NCBI RefSeq assembly: GCF_013359755.1
Contig: NZ_JABMCJ010000074.1
Coordinates: forward strand, 62,001 to 126,000
DNA: 64,000 nucleotides
From: Tardiphaga robiniae
Lineage (GTDB): Bacteria > Pseudomonadota > Alphaproteobacteria > Rhizobiales > Xanthobacteraceae
Direction of reading: 5' to 3'
In this document: piece by piece, positions 1 to 11,342 of the stretch
Layout: the number at the start of each line of letters is the position of its first letter
Numbering within the stretch: the stretch's first letter is position 1
The notes under the pieces: generated by a model
Databases searched by the model: none
What the model was told of the DNA's origin: nothing
Seen by the model: the letters and a program-made list of their open reading frames with translations, nothing else
Program-made: the position numbers and the translations under genes

Positions 1-62
1 TCTGGTTGGAATTGGTTCTGGCCCTCGTTTGACAATTATAAAGATTATTGAGCTTGGAAAAA

Positions 63-1406
63 ATGCCAAAAGATAGATCAAGCGGGCGGCCACTAATCTC
101 ACGTCGTCAGATATCTTCTGCCTTACTGATGGGCGGATTGATGTTGGGAAGCGGGCGCCGAGCGTTCGGGCAGGCGCGTGTACAGGTTACGGGCGGCGAA
201 GTCGCGCCGCTGCCCATCGCAATCCCCAATTTCTCCGCCGGCACCGGCGCCGACAACGAAGTCAGCGTCGGCGTCGCGCAGGTCATCACCAACAATCTGA
301 AGCGTAGCGGCCTGTTCGCGCCGATCGATCCGGCCGCCTTCGTCGAGAAGGCGATCAATATCGACGCGCCGCCGAACTTCGTGAACTGGAAGACCGTCAA
401 TGCGCAGGCGCTGGTGACTGGCCGCATGACCCGGCAGGGCGATGGTCGCCTGAAGGCCGAATTCCGGCTGTGGGACGTCGCCACCGGTCAGCAATTGGCT
501 GGCCAGCAATATTTCACCTCGCCGGAATACTGGCGTCGTATCGCCCACATCATTTCCGACCAAATCTATGAGCGTCTGACAGGCGAGAAAGGCTATTTCG
601 ATAGCCGTGTGGTCTTCGTTGACGAAACGGGCTCCAAGGAGCGCCGCGTCAAGCGACTGGCGCTGATGGATCAGGACGGCGCCAATGTGCGTTACCTGAC
701 GCGCGGGGCGGATCTGGTGCTGACGCCGCGGTTCTCGCCGTCGACGCAAGAGATCACCTATATGGAATTCGGTCAGGGTGATCCCAAGGTCTATCTCTTC
801 AATATCGAGACAGGCCAGCGCGAGGTCGTCGGCAACTTCCCGGGCATGTCGTTCTCGCCGCGCTTCTCGCCGGATGGCCAGCGTGTCATCATGAGCCTGC
901 AGCAGGGCGGCAATTCGAACCTGTTCGTCATGGATCTGCGGTCGAAGTCGACGACGCGCCTGACTGATACGCCGGCGATCGATACCTCGCCGTCTTATTC
1001 GCCGGACGGGGCACGGATTTGTTTCGAATCCGATCGCGGCGGCAAACCGCAGATCTATACGATGGCGGCCACCGGCGGCGGTGCTCAGCGCATCTCGTTC
1101 GGGGAAGGCAGCTATTCGACCCCGGTCTGGTCGCCGCGCGGCGACTATATCGCCTTCACCAAGCAGGGCGGCGGGCAGTTCTCGATCGGCATCATGAAGC
1201 CCGACGGGTCCGGCGAACGGCTGCTGACGTCCGGCTATCATAATGAGGGTCCCACCTTCGCGCCCAATGGCCGCGTGATCATGTTCTTCCGCGATACGGG
1301 CGGGGGCCCGTCCCTGTTTACGGTCGACGTTTCGGGTCGTAACGAACTCAAGGTCCCGACGCCCGGCTTCGCGTCCGACCCGGCCTGGTCGCCGTTGCTA
1401 TCGTAA
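63..1406 (+). CDS. tolB: Tol-Pal system periplasmic protein TolB
   Basis: TolB is the periplasmic beta-propeller of the Tol-Pal system, which links the inner membrane TolQRA complex to Pal and the outer membrane during division. The 447-residue product has an N-terminal export signal (hydrophobic [12 protein letters not shown] after an arginine pair), a TolB N-domain, and a run of propeller repeats of the PD40 type, seen as [33 protein letters not shown] and [12 protein letters not shown] chose the ATG at 63, preceded by GGAAAA, over an in-frame TTG at 48. It lies upstream of pal and cpoB in the usual order, but two other genes separate it from pal. tolQRA would be expected to the left, outside the window. 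Family assignment is firm; the exact start is less so. Confidence 0.95.
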   Translation: MPKDRSSGRPLISRRQISSALLMGGLMLGSGRRAFGQARVQVTGGEVAPLPIAIPNFSAGTGADNEVSVGVAQVITNNLKRSGLFAPIDPAAFVEKAINIDAPPNFVNWKTVNAQALVTGRMTRQGDGRLKAEFRLWDVATGQQLAGQQYFTSPEYWRRIAHIISDQIYERLTGEKGYFDSRVVFVDETGSKERRVKRLALMDQDGANVRYLTRGADLVLTPRFSPSTQEITYMEFGQGDPKVYLFNIETGQREVVGNFPGMSFSPRFSPDGQRVIMSLQQGGNSNLFVMDLRSKSTTRLTDTPAIDTSPSYSPDGARICFESDRGGKPQIYTMAATGGGAQRISFGEGSYSTPVWSPRGDYIAFTKQGGGQFSIGIMKPDGSGERLLTSGYHNEGPTFAPNGRVIMFFRDTGGGPSLFTVDVSGRNELKVPTPGFASDPAWSPLLS

Positions 1407-1488
1407 ACAAACGATTGGCGGCGACGGGCGGATTACCGGCTATTCCCGGCAAACTTTGCCCACCGCGCTGAAATCACGAGCAGATTTG

Positions 1489-1512
1489 CTGTTTATGCGA
1501 ATGCGTAAACAG
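1489..1512. other. 10-bp inverted repeat between tolB and the GGDEF-EAL gene
   Basis: CTGTTTATGC and GCGTAAACAG form a 10-bp stem with one T-G pair around a 4-base loop. No T-tract follows, so it is a poor intrinsic terminator. It could be an operator for the downstream gene or an RNA processing hairpin. Confidence 0.35.
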
Positions 1513-1562
1513 TTCGCTAACGATGTTCCCTCAGAAAGACTTCATCAGGACCCGGTACCAAT

Positions 1563-3920
1563 GTGCGCCTGAACAGGACGCATTTACGCCCGATGCAGCT
1601 CGCCGACCACAACCGGACGAACAGCAAATCGATGTCGCCGTCGATCTACACGGCGCTCGTCGATTCCTTGTTCGAAAACCCGATTCCGATGCTGGCCGGT
1701 GCGGTCTGCGCCGGGACCGGCGCAGTCATGACTGCGGTGAAGACCGGCAACCCTTTGCTGTGGCCATGCGCCGCCCTGATCATCGTCATTGGCGCTTTGC
1801 GGGCCCTTCAGCTTAGCCGCTATGAAAAGCGCGAGACCGCGCTGACGCCTGACGAGGCGATCCACTGGGAATTCAATTACATGGTTGGCGGCTCGCTCTA
1901 TGCAGCCGCGTTGGGCCTGTGGTGTTGGGTCGTTCTGCTCGGCAGCGATGATCCGGTCGCGCATATGCTGGGTACGGCAGTAACGGTCGCTTATATCGCG
2001 GCCGGTGCCGGCCGAACCTATGGCCGTCCGAAGATCGCGCAGTTGCAGGTGCTGCTGGCGTGCGGTCCGATGGCGCTGGCGCTGATTATCCACGGTGACT
2101 TCTACTATATCGGCTTTGCGTTTCTGAACGTCCTGTTCTTTGTCGGCCTGCGCCGGATCACGCTTCGTCTGCATGACGTCTACGTTAAGGCGCTGCTGGC
2201 CACCGAGCGGGTCGGCTCCATCGCCGGCCAGTTCGATACGGCGCTGAACAACATGCCCAACGGCCTGTGCATGTTCGGCGCCGATGGTCGGTTGGCGGTG
2301 CTCAACAATCGCTTTACCGCAATGATGGAGATTTCAGAGGATCTCGTGCAGCGCGGCGTGACCGCTCGCGAAGTCGTCTCGCTCTGCGTCAATGCGGGGA
2401 CGGTGTCGTCCGCCAGCGCGATGACCATCATCACCGAGATTGAAAGCTCGAAGGCCGCCGAAATCACGACCCTTGATCATGCCCACGAGAGTGAACGTGC
2501 ATTGTCGTGGAAGTTTCAGCCGATGGTCGGCGGCGGCACGGTCGTTCTGCTTGAAGATATTACCGAGCGCCGCAATTCCGAAGCGCGTATCAGCCACATG
2601 GCGCGTTTCGACGAATTGACGGGGCTGCCGAACCGGGTCAGTTTCCGGAACGAAATCGGCCGCATGCTGAAGAGCTCGGACCAATCCACGCTGTCGGCCC
2701 TGCTGTTCGTTGATCTCGATCAGTTCAAGCAGGTCAACGATACGCTTGGTCATCCATGCGGCGATCAGCTGTTGTGCATGGTCGCCGATCGGCTGCGCGA
2801 AATGTTGCGCGCGGATGACTTCGTGGCTCGTTTTGGAGGTGACGAATTTGTCGTGTTCCAACGTGCCATCAAGACAAATCATGATGCAGCCGATCTGGCG
2901 CGTCGCATCGTCGAACGGCTGAGTGAGCGCTACGAGGTCGACAATCATCAGGTCGAGATCGGCGCCAGCGTCGGCATCGCGTTGACGGAACCCGACGTCA
3001 GCGCTGACAACCTTTTGAAAAACGCCGATATGGCGTTGTATCGTGCGAAGGCCTCCGGCCGTGGCACCTTCTGCTTCTTCCGCGACGAGATGGCCCAGAC
3101 GGTCGAGGCGCGCCGCGTGCTCGAACTGGATCTGCGCCAGGCGCTCGCCAATGAAGAATTCGAGATTTACTACCAGCCACTGGTCAATCTGAAGTCGGGA
3201 CGCATCTCGACCTGCGAAGCGCTGCTGCGCTGGAATCATCCTGTCCGTGGCACTGTTTCGCCGGTCGATATCATTCCCGTCGCAGAAGACATGGGCCTGA
3301 TCGTCGATCTTGGCCGCTGGATTTTGCGCAAGGCCTGTATCGAATGCATGAAGTGGCCGGACGCGGTCAGCGTCGCCGTCAACTTCTCGTCGCAGCAGTT
3401 TCATCAGCGCGATGTATTGAGCGAGGTACGCTACGCCCTCGATGTGTCCGGGCTGCCGGCGCGTCGTCTCGAGATCGAGATCACTGAATCGTCCCTGCTG
3501 CGTAATACGCAGTGGACCCACGATGCCCTCGCGCAGCTTCACGCAGCAGGTTGCCGGATTTCGCTCGACGATTTCGGTACCGGCTATTCGAGCCTGAGCT
3601 ATCTGCACAATTTCCCGCTGCAGAAGGTGAAGATCGATCGCTCATTCCTCGAAGGGATCGATACGGATCGTCCGTTGACGCTGCTGCGCGGCGTTGCGCG
3701 CCTCAGTGCCGATCTGGGAATGACGGTTGTCGTCGAAGGCATCGAGACCAACGAGCAACTCGAGTTGATCAGTGCCGACGGCACGATCAGCGAGGCGCAG
3801 GGCTATCTGTTCAGCCGCCCGGTGCCTGCGACCCGGATCAGGCAGCTCCTGGACGCATCCCACGGACGTCGCGTGATCGAGCCCGGCGCCAATGTCGAGG
3901 CCACGCGCGCGCCGGCCTGA
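1563..3920 (+). CDS. Membrane-bound GGDEF-EAL c-di-GMP turnover protein
   Basis: A predicted cyclic di-GMP synthase/phosphodiesterase of 785 residues. The first ~200 residues hold about five or six membrane segments, then comes a PAS-like region (about 225-340), a GGDEF domain (about 345-505) and an EAL domain (about 515-770). The GGDEF motif is intact (RFGGDEF near residue 423), and an RADD inhibitory site sits exactly five residues before it. The EAL domain keeps EALLRW, VNFSSQQF, IEITESS, DDFGTGYSSLSYL, KIDRSFL and VVEGIET, so both activities look catalytically possible. The start is uncertain: GTG 1563, ATG 1593 and ATG 1632 are all in frame, and none has a strong ribosome site. It sits 161 bp upstream of an N-acyltransferase gene, which suggests a signalling island inside the tol-pal region. 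Which activity dominates cannot be read from sequence. Confidence 0.9.
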   Translation: MRLNRTHLRPMQLADHNRTNSKSMSPSIYTALVDSLFENPIPMLAGAVCAGTGAVMTAVKTGNPLLWPCAALIIVIGALRALQLSRYEKRETALTPDEAIHWEFNYMVGGSLYAAALGLWCWVVLLGSDDPVAHMLGTAVTVAYIAAGAGRTYGRPKIAQLQVLLACGPMALALIIHGDFYYIGFAFLNVLFFVGLRRITLRLHDVYVKALLATERVGSIAGQFDTALNNMPNGLCMFGADGRLAVLNNRFTAMMEISEDLVQRGVTAREVVSLCVNAGTVSSASAMTIITEIESSKAAEITTLDHAHESERALSWKFQPMVGGGTVVLLEDITERRNSEARISHMARFDELTGLPNRVSFRNEIGRMLKSSDQSTLSALLFVDLDQFKQVNDTLGHPCGDQLLCMVADRLREMLRADDFVARFGGDEFVVFQRAIKTNHDAADLARRIVERLSERYEVDNHQVEIGASVGIALTEPDVSADNLLKNADMALYRAKASGRGTFCFFRDEMAQTVEARRVLELDLRQALANEEFEIYYQPLVNLKSGRISTCEALLRWNHPVRGTVSPVDIIPVAEDMGLIVDLGRWILRKACIECMKWPDAVSVAVNFSSQQFHQRDVLSEVRYALDVSGLPARRLEIEITESSLLRNTQWTHDALAQLHAAGCRISLDDFGTGYSSLSYLHNFPLQKVKIDRSFLEGIDTDRPLTLLRGVARLSADLGMTVVVEGIETNEQLELISADGTISEAQGYLFSRPVPATRIRQLLDASHGRRVIEPGANVEATRAPA

Positions 3921-4020
3921 CCAGCCGCGGGCCACACTCTCGAATTTCCATTTCCATTCGTTTCGCACGCCGAATAGGCCAAAAGGGTTAACCACATTGT
4001 GGCAGAACCTTTGACAACTT

Positions 4021-4037
4021 TTAAGAAAGCTTTAACC
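4021..4037 (+). promoter_or_regulatory. CtrA-like binding site (TTAA-N7-TTAACC)
   Basis: TTAAGAAAGCTTTAACC matches the alphaproteobacterial CtrA consensus TTAA-N7-TTAA, including the trailing CC. It lies about 45 bp before the start of the downstream N-acyltransferase gene, a position that fits activation or repression of its promoter. A further TTAACC half-site is visible at about 3988. Binding is inferred from the motif only. Confidence 0.55.
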
Positions 4038-4081
4038 TTTCCTTACTCGCGTAGTCATGGCGTTGGTGCGTAGGAGACGGA

Positions 4082-4822
4082 ATGATGGCTTCGGCCGATC
4101 AAGCGACTGAAGCTTCGAAGCGCAGCGATATTCTCGACCGGGTTGACTACCGTCTTGCCGAAACCGAAGCTGAGAAAGAGGCGATCTATAGCCTGCGCTA
4201 TAGAGCCTATCTCCATGAGGGGGCCATCGAGCCTCGGGCGGATCGCCGTCTCGCCGACCGTTTCGATGATTTGCCGAATTCATGGACTTTCGGGATATTC
4301 GTTGATGGCGAGCTCGCCAGTTCGCTGCGCGTCAGCGTAGCGACGCCGGACAATCCGGAAACGCCTGCCGTCGATGCATTCGGGGACTTGCTGCGTCCCG
4401 AGCTGGACAAAGGGAAGATCATCGTCGACCCGAACCGCTTCGTGGCCGACCCGAACAACCGCACCAAGTTTCCTGAACTGCCCTATATGACGGTTCGGCT
4501 GGGCTATGTCGCCTGCGGCTATTTCAAAGCCGATATAGGGACGGCGACCGTGCGCGCCGAGCATCGCGCGTTCTATCGCAAGGTTTTCCTGCAGACGCCG
4601 ATGTGCGAGCCGCGGCCCTATCCGACGCTGACCAAGCCGCTATGCCTGATGGCGGCCGACTACGCCGCGGTGCGCGAACGCATTTTCATGCGCTACCCAC
4701 ATTTCCGCTCCAGTCTCTTCGAGCAGCGGGCTCTGTTCGAGCGCAAGAGCGAGCCCCTGGCGCCGGATCTCCATTCATCCGAGTTCCATATCGCCCAGGC
4801 CGCGGTGTTGCCCCGCACCTGA
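4082..4822 (+). CDS. FeeM/LuxI-like N-acyltransferase (GNAT fold)
   Basis: The 246-residue product resembles the N-acyl amino acid synthase FeeM and acyl-homoserine lactone synthases. These enzymes transfer an acyl chain from acyl-ACP to an amino acid or related amine. Supporting features are the N-terminal YRLAETEAEKEAIYSLRYRAY segment with the conserved R-x-x-x-Y pattern, FGIFVDGELASSLRVSV as the central beta-strands, a DPNRFV turn typical of this group, and an acyl-CoA/ACP-binding-like second half. The start ATG at 4082 follows GGAGACGG. The gene stands alone between a c-di-GMP enzyme and pal, with no luxR-like gene beside it, and a CtrA-like box precedes it. The product could be a signal, a biosurfactant lipid or a membrane aminolipid precursor; sequence alone does not decide. 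Confidence 0.72.
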   Translation: MMASADQATEASKRSDILDRVDYRLAETEAEKEAIYSLRYRAYLHEGAIEPRADRRLADRFDDLPNSWTFGIFVDGELASSLRVSVATPDNPETPAVDAFGDLLRPELDKGKIIVDPNRFVADPNNRTKFPELPYMTVRLGYVACGYFKADIGTATVRAEHRAFYRKVFLQTPMCEPRPYPTLTKPLCLMAADYAAVRERIFMRYPHFRSSLFEQRALFERKSEPLAPDLHSSEFHIAQAAVLPRT

Positions 4823-5085
4823 AGGGGGCGACAGTCCCGTCGTCGGTCATTGCTGACTTCTCAGCAGTCCCTGCAGCGGGATTCTGCCTAAAACCAGCTG
4901 CTTTCTCAGAACCTTCACCGTCGCGCCACATTTGCCAACCATTAACCACGTCGTTGCTTTTTCGCGGCCTGTGGCTTTTGATCGGTTTTGGCAACACCTC
5001 ATCAAGGTTGACGGAACGTTCGCTTAACCAACGCCCTGTAGACCGAATGACAGTTGGGTAAAGCGTGAGCGTGGAGGCTCCGGGA

Positions 5086-5580
5086 ATGAAGCATCAGATG
5101 CGTATCCTCCAGGGATTAAAACTGGCTGCAGTGCTGGCCGTGGCGCTGTCGATGGGCGCCTGCGCCAACAAGAATGGTTTGGGTGGCGATGGCGCGATGG
5201 CCAATGCCGCCACGCCGGGCAGCCAGCAGGACTTCGTCGTCAATGTCGGCGATCGCGTGTTCTTCGAGAGCGATCAGACCGAACTGTCGCCGCAGGCGAT
5301 CGCGACCCTGGACAAGCAGGCGCAGTGGCTGCAGCAGTACAACCGCTACTCCTTCACCATCGAAGGTCATGCGGACGAGCGCGGCACCCGCGAATACAAC
5401 ATTGCGCTCGGCGCCCGCCGTGCCCAGTCGGTTCGCACCTTCCTGGCCTCGCGCGGGATCGATGCCAGCCGGATGCGCACCATCTCCTACGGCAAGGAAC
5501 GTCCGGTCGCGGTGTGTAACGACATCTCGTGCTGGTCGCAGAACCGCCGTGCGGTTACCGTGCTGAACGCCGGCGCGTAA
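5086..5580 (+). CDS. pal: Peptidoglycan-associated lipoprotein Pal
   Basis: Pal is the outer membrane lipoprotein of the Tol-Pal complex and holds the outer membrane to peptidoglycan. The 164-residue product has a lipoprotein signal peptide ending in the lipobox LSMGAC. An OmpA-like peptidoglycan-binding domain follows (FFESDQTELSPQA, then the GHADERGTREYNIALGARRA motif). I take the ATG at 5086, eight bases after a clean GGAGG, rather than the GTG at 5065, since the signal peptide then begins MKHQMRILQGLKL. Several TTAACC half-sites lie in the upstream region (about 4940 and 5022). A strong terminator follows, so cpoB probably has its own promoter. Confidence 0.96.
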   Translation: MKHQMRILQGLKLAAVLAVALSMGACANKNGLGGDGAMANAATPGSQQDFVVNVGDRVFFESDQTELSPQAIATLDKQAQWLQQYNRYSFTIEGHADERGTREYNIALGARRAQSVRTFLASRGIDASRMRTISYGKERPVAVCNDISCWSQNRRAVTVLNAGA

Positions 5581-5600
5581 GCGACGTCTGATATCAAACA

Positions 5601-5637
5601 AAACGGCGTCTGCCCCGGGGCAGGCGCCGTTTTTGTT
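5601..5637 (+). terminator. Rho-independent terminator after pal
   Basis: AAACGGCGTCTGCC pairs with GGCAGGCGCCGTTT (14 bp, one G-T pair) around CCGG and is followed by a T-rich run. It ends pal transcription. Confidence 0.9.
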
Positions 5638-5743
5638 TAGGGCAGGCGCCTTTGTCGCTGTCGAAAGTCACATTTTTGGCGTAGTGAAATCCTCATCGTG
5701 ATGCGCGCCAATGGGGCGCGAAACCGGTCATTTTCAGGCTCAA

Positions 5744-6751
5744 ATGTCATCCAGATCTCATTCGCTCGCCGGCGCTGCACTCGTCTCCATGCTGCTCGTC
5801 ACGGCTTCGCCGGTTTGGGCGCAGTTGTTCGGTCAACCGGCTCCCCGTCAGCAGGGCTACGGCCAGCAGTCGGGCGATGACGATGCCGATCAGGGCTTGC
5901 AGATCGAGCGGTTGCAGAACCAGCTGCGGCAGCTCACCGGCCAGAACGAGGAGCTGCAATTCCGGAACCGCCAGCTCGAAGATCAGCTGCGGCAGCTGCA
6001 GGCCGGTGGCGCCCCGGCCGGTGCGCCTCCCGGTGCTGCCGGTGGCCGGCCCAATATCGCTGCCGCCCCGGTGCAGCAGGCGCCGCAGCCCGGTTACAAT
6101 CAGCAACAGCCGCAGATCGCGGCACCTGCACCAATTGCTCAGGATCCCGCGCCGGCTCCTCGCGTTGGCCGTCGTAACGATGCGTTCGATCCCAATGCGA
6201 ACCCCAATGCGCCGGGGGTGCCGCGCGCGCTGGGTGGCGGGCAGCAGCCCATGCCCGCAAACGCACCGGTCGGTGCACAGGGCGGTCGTGGGGCCGGCGA
6301 GCCGCTCCCGCTGGGTAATGCCGCCCCGGCCGGAGCAGCGCCAGCACTGACGACCTTGCCGCCGGGCGCGACCCCGAAGGACGAGTTCGATCTCGGCATC
6401 GGCTATATGCAGCGTCGTGATTATGCGCTGGCCGAAGAGACTATGCGCAACTTCGCCCAGAAATATCCTGGCGATCCAATGATTGCGGATTCGCAGTATT
6501 GGCTCGGCGAGAGCTTCTTCCAGCGTCAGAAATATCGCGATGCCGCCGAAGTATTCCTCGGCGTGACCACGAAATACGACACCTCCGCCAAGGCGCCCGA
6601 TGCGTTGCTGCGGCTTGGCCAGTCGCTGGCCGCGCTGAAGGAAAAGGAAGCGGCCTGTGCCGCCTTCGGTGAAGTGACACGGAAATATCCCCGTGCCTCG
6701 GCCGGCGTGAAACAGGGCGTGGACCGCGAGCAAAAACGCGTTAAGTGCTAG
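5744..6751 (+). CDS. cpoB: Tol-Pal accessory protein CpoB (YbgF)
   Basis: CpoB is a periplasmic TPR protein that coordinates outer membrane constriction by Tol-Pal with septal peptidoglycan synthesis. From ATG 5744 the product has 335 residues: a signal peptide cleaved near VWAQL, a Gln-rich coiled coil (QIERLQNQLRQLTGQNEEL and onward), a long Pro/Ala/Gly linker, and a C-terminal TPR module. The TPR repeats read DLGIGYMQRRDYALAEETMRNF, QYWLGESFFQRQKYRDAAEVF and LLRLGQSLAALKEKEAACAAF. An in-frame ATG at 5711 would put polar residues before the signal, so I prefer 5744. It directly precedes tilS. The linker is much longer than in E. coli. Confidence 0.92.
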   Translation: MSSRSHSLAGAALVSMLLVTASPVWAQLFGQPAPRQQGYGQQSGDDDADQGLQIERLQNQLRQLTGQNEELQFRNRQLEDQLRQLQAGGAPAGAPPGAAGGRPNIAAAPVQQAPQPGYNQQQPQIAAPAPIAQDPAPAPRVGRRNDAFDPNANPNAPGVPRALGGGQQPMPANAPVGAQGGRGAGEPLPLGNAAPAGAAPALTTLPPGATPKDEFDLGIGYMQRRDYALAEETMRNFAQKYPGDPMIADSQYWLGESFFQRQKYRDAAEVFLGVTTKYDTSAKAPDALLRLGQSLAALKEKEAACAAFGEVTRKYPRASAGVKQGVDREQKRVKC

Positions 6752-6798
6752 GTGATCGACCCGGACGATGAGCCGGGTCGCAACCGGTTCCGACGCGC

Positions 6799-7830
6799 AT
6801 GTCTGACGACGACCAGTCGCCGATTTCGGCCCAGATGGCGAAACAGCTATTTGCTGACTGGGCGTCCGCGCCAACATTGGTCCTTGCCGTGTCCGGCGGT
6901 CCTGATTCCGTCGCCCTGATGTGGCTCGCCGCGCGTTGGCGGCGTGCGCTCAAACGCGGCCCCGACCTTATTGCCGTGACCATCGACCATGGTTTACGAC
7001 CTGAAGCGGTCCGCGAGGCCCGCGACGTGAAGCGGCTCGCGGCATCTCTCGATATTCCTCACCGCACTCTCCGCTGGACTGGCGCCAAGCCGAAAACCGG
7101 ACTGCCTGCCGCGGCCCGCGAAGCGCGCTATCTGTTGCTCGCCAAGGCCGCGCGTAGTGCCGGCGCCTCCCATGTGCTCACGGCGCACACCCGTGACGAC
7201 CAGGCTGAGACCCTCCTCATGCGGATGGCGCGCGGCAGCGGCATTGCCGGCCTCGCGGGCATGGCGCGGCTGACCGAGCGTGACGGCATCCAGCTCGCGC
7301 GTCCCTTTTTGCACATCGCGAAGGCGCAGCTTGTTACTACGCTGACCAAAGCGAAAATCGACTTCGCGACCGATCCCAGTAATTCCGACCCAAGCTACAC
7401 CCGCCCGCGGCTGCGGGCGCTGATGCCGGCGCTGGCGTCCGAGGGCTTCGATGCGCGAAATCTCGCCCGGCTGGCGACGCGGCTGCGGCGTGCCGATGCG
7501 GCGCTGGAACTGATGGTCGACGGGGCAGAGCGGTTTCTGGCGCTGCACAGCCCGGGCAAGATGCCTGAAGCCATCGATGCGGGAGCATTTGCGGGGCTGG
7601 CGGAGGAAATTCGCGTTCGATTGTTGCTGCGGATCATCGATCAGGTCGGGCACGAAGGGCCGGCCGAGCTCGGCAAGGTCGAAACGCTTGTATTCGCCAT
7701 CGTTCAGGCCACGCGATTGGGCGGAAAAGGTATTTTGCTGAAGCAGACGCTCGCCGGTGCCATGATCACGCTGACGCAGGACCGCCTGAGAATCGTTGCG
7801 GCGCCGCCCAGGCGTCGCCGCGTTGGTTGA
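6799..7830 (+). CDS. tilS: tRNA(Ile)-lysidine synthetase TilS
   Basis: TilS attaches lysine to C34 of the tRNA-Ile with CAU anticodon in an ATP-dependent reaction, converting its reading from AUG to AUA. The PP-loop motif SGGPDSVAL lies at about residue 31, followed by DHGLRPEA, HTRDDQAETLLMR and RPFL, all typical of the N-terminal adenylating domain. At 343 residues it lacks the longest C-terminal extension of the E. coli enzyme, as is usual in this class. It lies 47 bp after cpoB, and ftsH follows about 230 bp downstream, the conserved alphaproteobacterial arrangement. Confidence 0.94.
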   Translation: MSDDDQSPISAQMAKQLFADWASAPTLVLAVSGGPDSVALMWLAARWRRALKRGPDLIAVTIDHGLRPEAVREARDVKRLAASLDIPHRTLRWTGAKPKTGLPAAAREARYLLLAKAARSAGASHVLTAHTRDDQAETLLMRMARGSGIAGLAGMARLTERDGIQLARPFLHIAKAQLVTTLTKAKIDFATDPSNSDPSYTRPRLRALMPALASEGFDARNLARLATRLRRADAALELMVDGAERFLALHSPGKMPEAIDAGAFAGLAEEIRVRLLLRIIDQVGHEGPAELGKVETLVFAIVQATRLGGKGILLKQTLAGAMITLTQDRLRIVAAPPRRRRVG

Positions 7831-8063
7831 ATGCAAAGACGCGCCTGCTGGCCCACAATACCTTAACCACCGTGGGAAAACCCTCTAAACACCGCCATTA
7901 TTTGAACCGGAAATGCGCGTAGATGCGTTAAATAGTCCATCCCAGTTCCCTTGGCAGCGCCCTCGGTCGCACCTAGATTGTATCCGACCGACCCAGGGTG
8001 AACCCTTGTGGCGACCCACAAGGGAATAAGGCCGCGATTTCGCGCGGCGACGAAGGAAGATCG

Positions 8064-9980
<1,917 letters not shown>

Positions 9981-10001
9981 AGTCGTCACACGCAAACATG
10001 C

Positions 10002-10029
10002 AAAACGCGGCCGAAAGGCCGCGTTTTTT
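10002..10029 (+). terminator. Rho-independent terminator after ftsH
   Basis: AAAACGCGGCC and GGCCGCGTTTT form a perfect 11-bp stem with a GAAA loop and T-tract, 21 bp after the ftsH stop. Confidence 0.93.
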
Positions 10030-10145
10030 GTTATCTGTAGCTCGAATGGAGCGAGGCCCGATGCGGGGACCACGTCCCACTTAAACCTTCCTCAAACTTC
10101 CATCGGCACTGTCGCCCGGCGCCCTTGATGCGCATTGGGGACCCT

Positions 10146-11342
10146 ATGCCAGCGCCGCTCACGATGACTTCGACACCCGAGCGTGGCCCTGTTCCGCCGG
10201 CGCTGCTGATCGTCTGCACGATCCTGACGATGCTGCATCTCGCCTTCTTCCCGACCTTCTACGGTCGCGGCTGGATCTATGAAGACGGCCTCGGCTCGCC
10301 CACCGATTTCGTCAATGTGTGGTCTGCCGGGCGATTGGTGCTCGATGGTCATCCGGCTTGGGCCTATGACTGGGACATCCAGAAAAAGGTCCAGATTGCG
10401 GTTCTCGGTCAGAGCTATCCCGGCAATTTCGCCTGGCATTATCCGCCGCCGTTCCTGTTCATCGCGGCACTGCTCGCAAAGCTGCCTTATGCTGTAGCTT
10501 TTGCCGGCTGGGCTGCGGTCAGCTTCGTGCCATATCTGGCGGCGATGCGTGCGATCGTCGGTCGTCCCTTCGGCCTTTTATTGGCTGCGGCTTTTCCGGT
10601 GGTGATGACTAACGGCCTTGTCGGGCAGAATGGATTTCTGACCGCGGCGCTGATCGGCGGCATGCTGGTGCTGCTGCCGACGCGGCCGATCCTGTCGGGA
10701 ATCTGTCTGGGTCTGCTCAGCTACAAGCCGCAATATGGTTTCCTGTTTCCGCTGATGCTGATCGCAGCGTCGCAATGGAAGGCGTTTGTCAGCGCAGGCA
10801 TCACCACCGTGCTGCTGGCCGCGGTGTCGTGGCTCGCTTTCGGCACCGAGAGCTGGCAGGCGTTTATTCACTGGATGCCGATGTTCTCGCAGGCCTTCCT
10901 CACCGAAGGCCGCGCGCCATGGGGCAAGATGCAGAGCATCTTTGCACTGGTGCGCTATTTCGACGGCAGCGAGCCGCTGGCCTGGACGTTCCAGTGGATC
11001 ATGATTGGTGCCGTCGTAGCGGTGCTGGTGCCGTTGTGGCGCAGCAGCGTGCGCTATGAGCTGAAAGCCGCTGCGGTGGCCGTCGGCGCCTTGCTCACGA
11101 CGCCCTACCTTTTCCTGTACGACGTGATGGTGCTTGCGATTGCCATCGGCTTCATCGCCCGTATCGGTCTCGCGGAAGGCTTTCGCCGTCACGAACTGCC
11201 GGTGCTCGGTCTCGCTGCTGCGCTGCTGATCGCCTATCCATTTCTCGGCGCTCCCACGGGCTTTGGCGCAACGCTGCTGGTGGCAGCGTTGATCGCCATG
11301 CGCGTGCGGGAGTCTATTCGCTCCACGCCGAGTTCAGGATGA
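10146..11342 (+). CDS. GT87-type polytopic membrane glycosyltransferase
   Basis: The product (about 398 residues) is a multi-spanning membrane protein of the DUF2029/GT87 family, related to polyprenyl-phosphate-mannose-dependent mannosyltransferases. An early loop reads YGRGWIYEDG...DFVNVWSAGRLVLDGHPAWAYD, with the acidic residues expected in the first extracytoplasmic loop. About nine or ten hydrophobic segments follow, including a PTRPILSGICLGLLSYKPQYGFLFPL segment; the SYKPQ motif is characteristic. The start may be ATG 10146 (after GGGGA) or ATG 10128. Its last 29 bases overlap the end of the convergent HD-domain gene. Donor and acceptor are unknown. Confidence 0.75.
   Translation: MPAPLTMTSTPERGPVPPALLIVCTILTMLHLAFFPTFYGRGWIYEDGLGSPTDFVNVWSAGRLVLDGHPAWAYDWDIQKKVQIAVLGQSYPGNFAWHYPPPFLFIAALLAKLPYAVAFAGWAAVSFVPYLAAMRAIVGRPFGLLLAAAFPVVMTNGLVGQNGFLTAALIGGMLVLLPTRPILSGICLGLLSYKPQYGFLFPLMLIAASQWKAFVSAGITTVLLAAVSWLAFGTESWQAFIHWMPMFSQAFLTEGRAPWGKMQSIFALVRYFDGSEPLAWTFQWIMIGAVVAVLVPLWRSSVRYELKAAAVAVGALLTTPYLFLYDVMVLAIAIGFIARIGLAEGFRRHELPVLGLAAALLIAYPFLGAPTGFGATLLVAALIAMRVRESIRSTPSSG

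Noticed and set aside
29..57. TTGACA at 29-34 as a promoter for tolB
   Set aside because: No acceptable -10 hexamer at 16-18 bases, and the spot is too close to the start codon to judge.
3985..3998. TTAACCACATTGTGG as a second full CtrA site
   Set aside because: Only one TTAA half is present at N7 spacing; kept only as a half-site.
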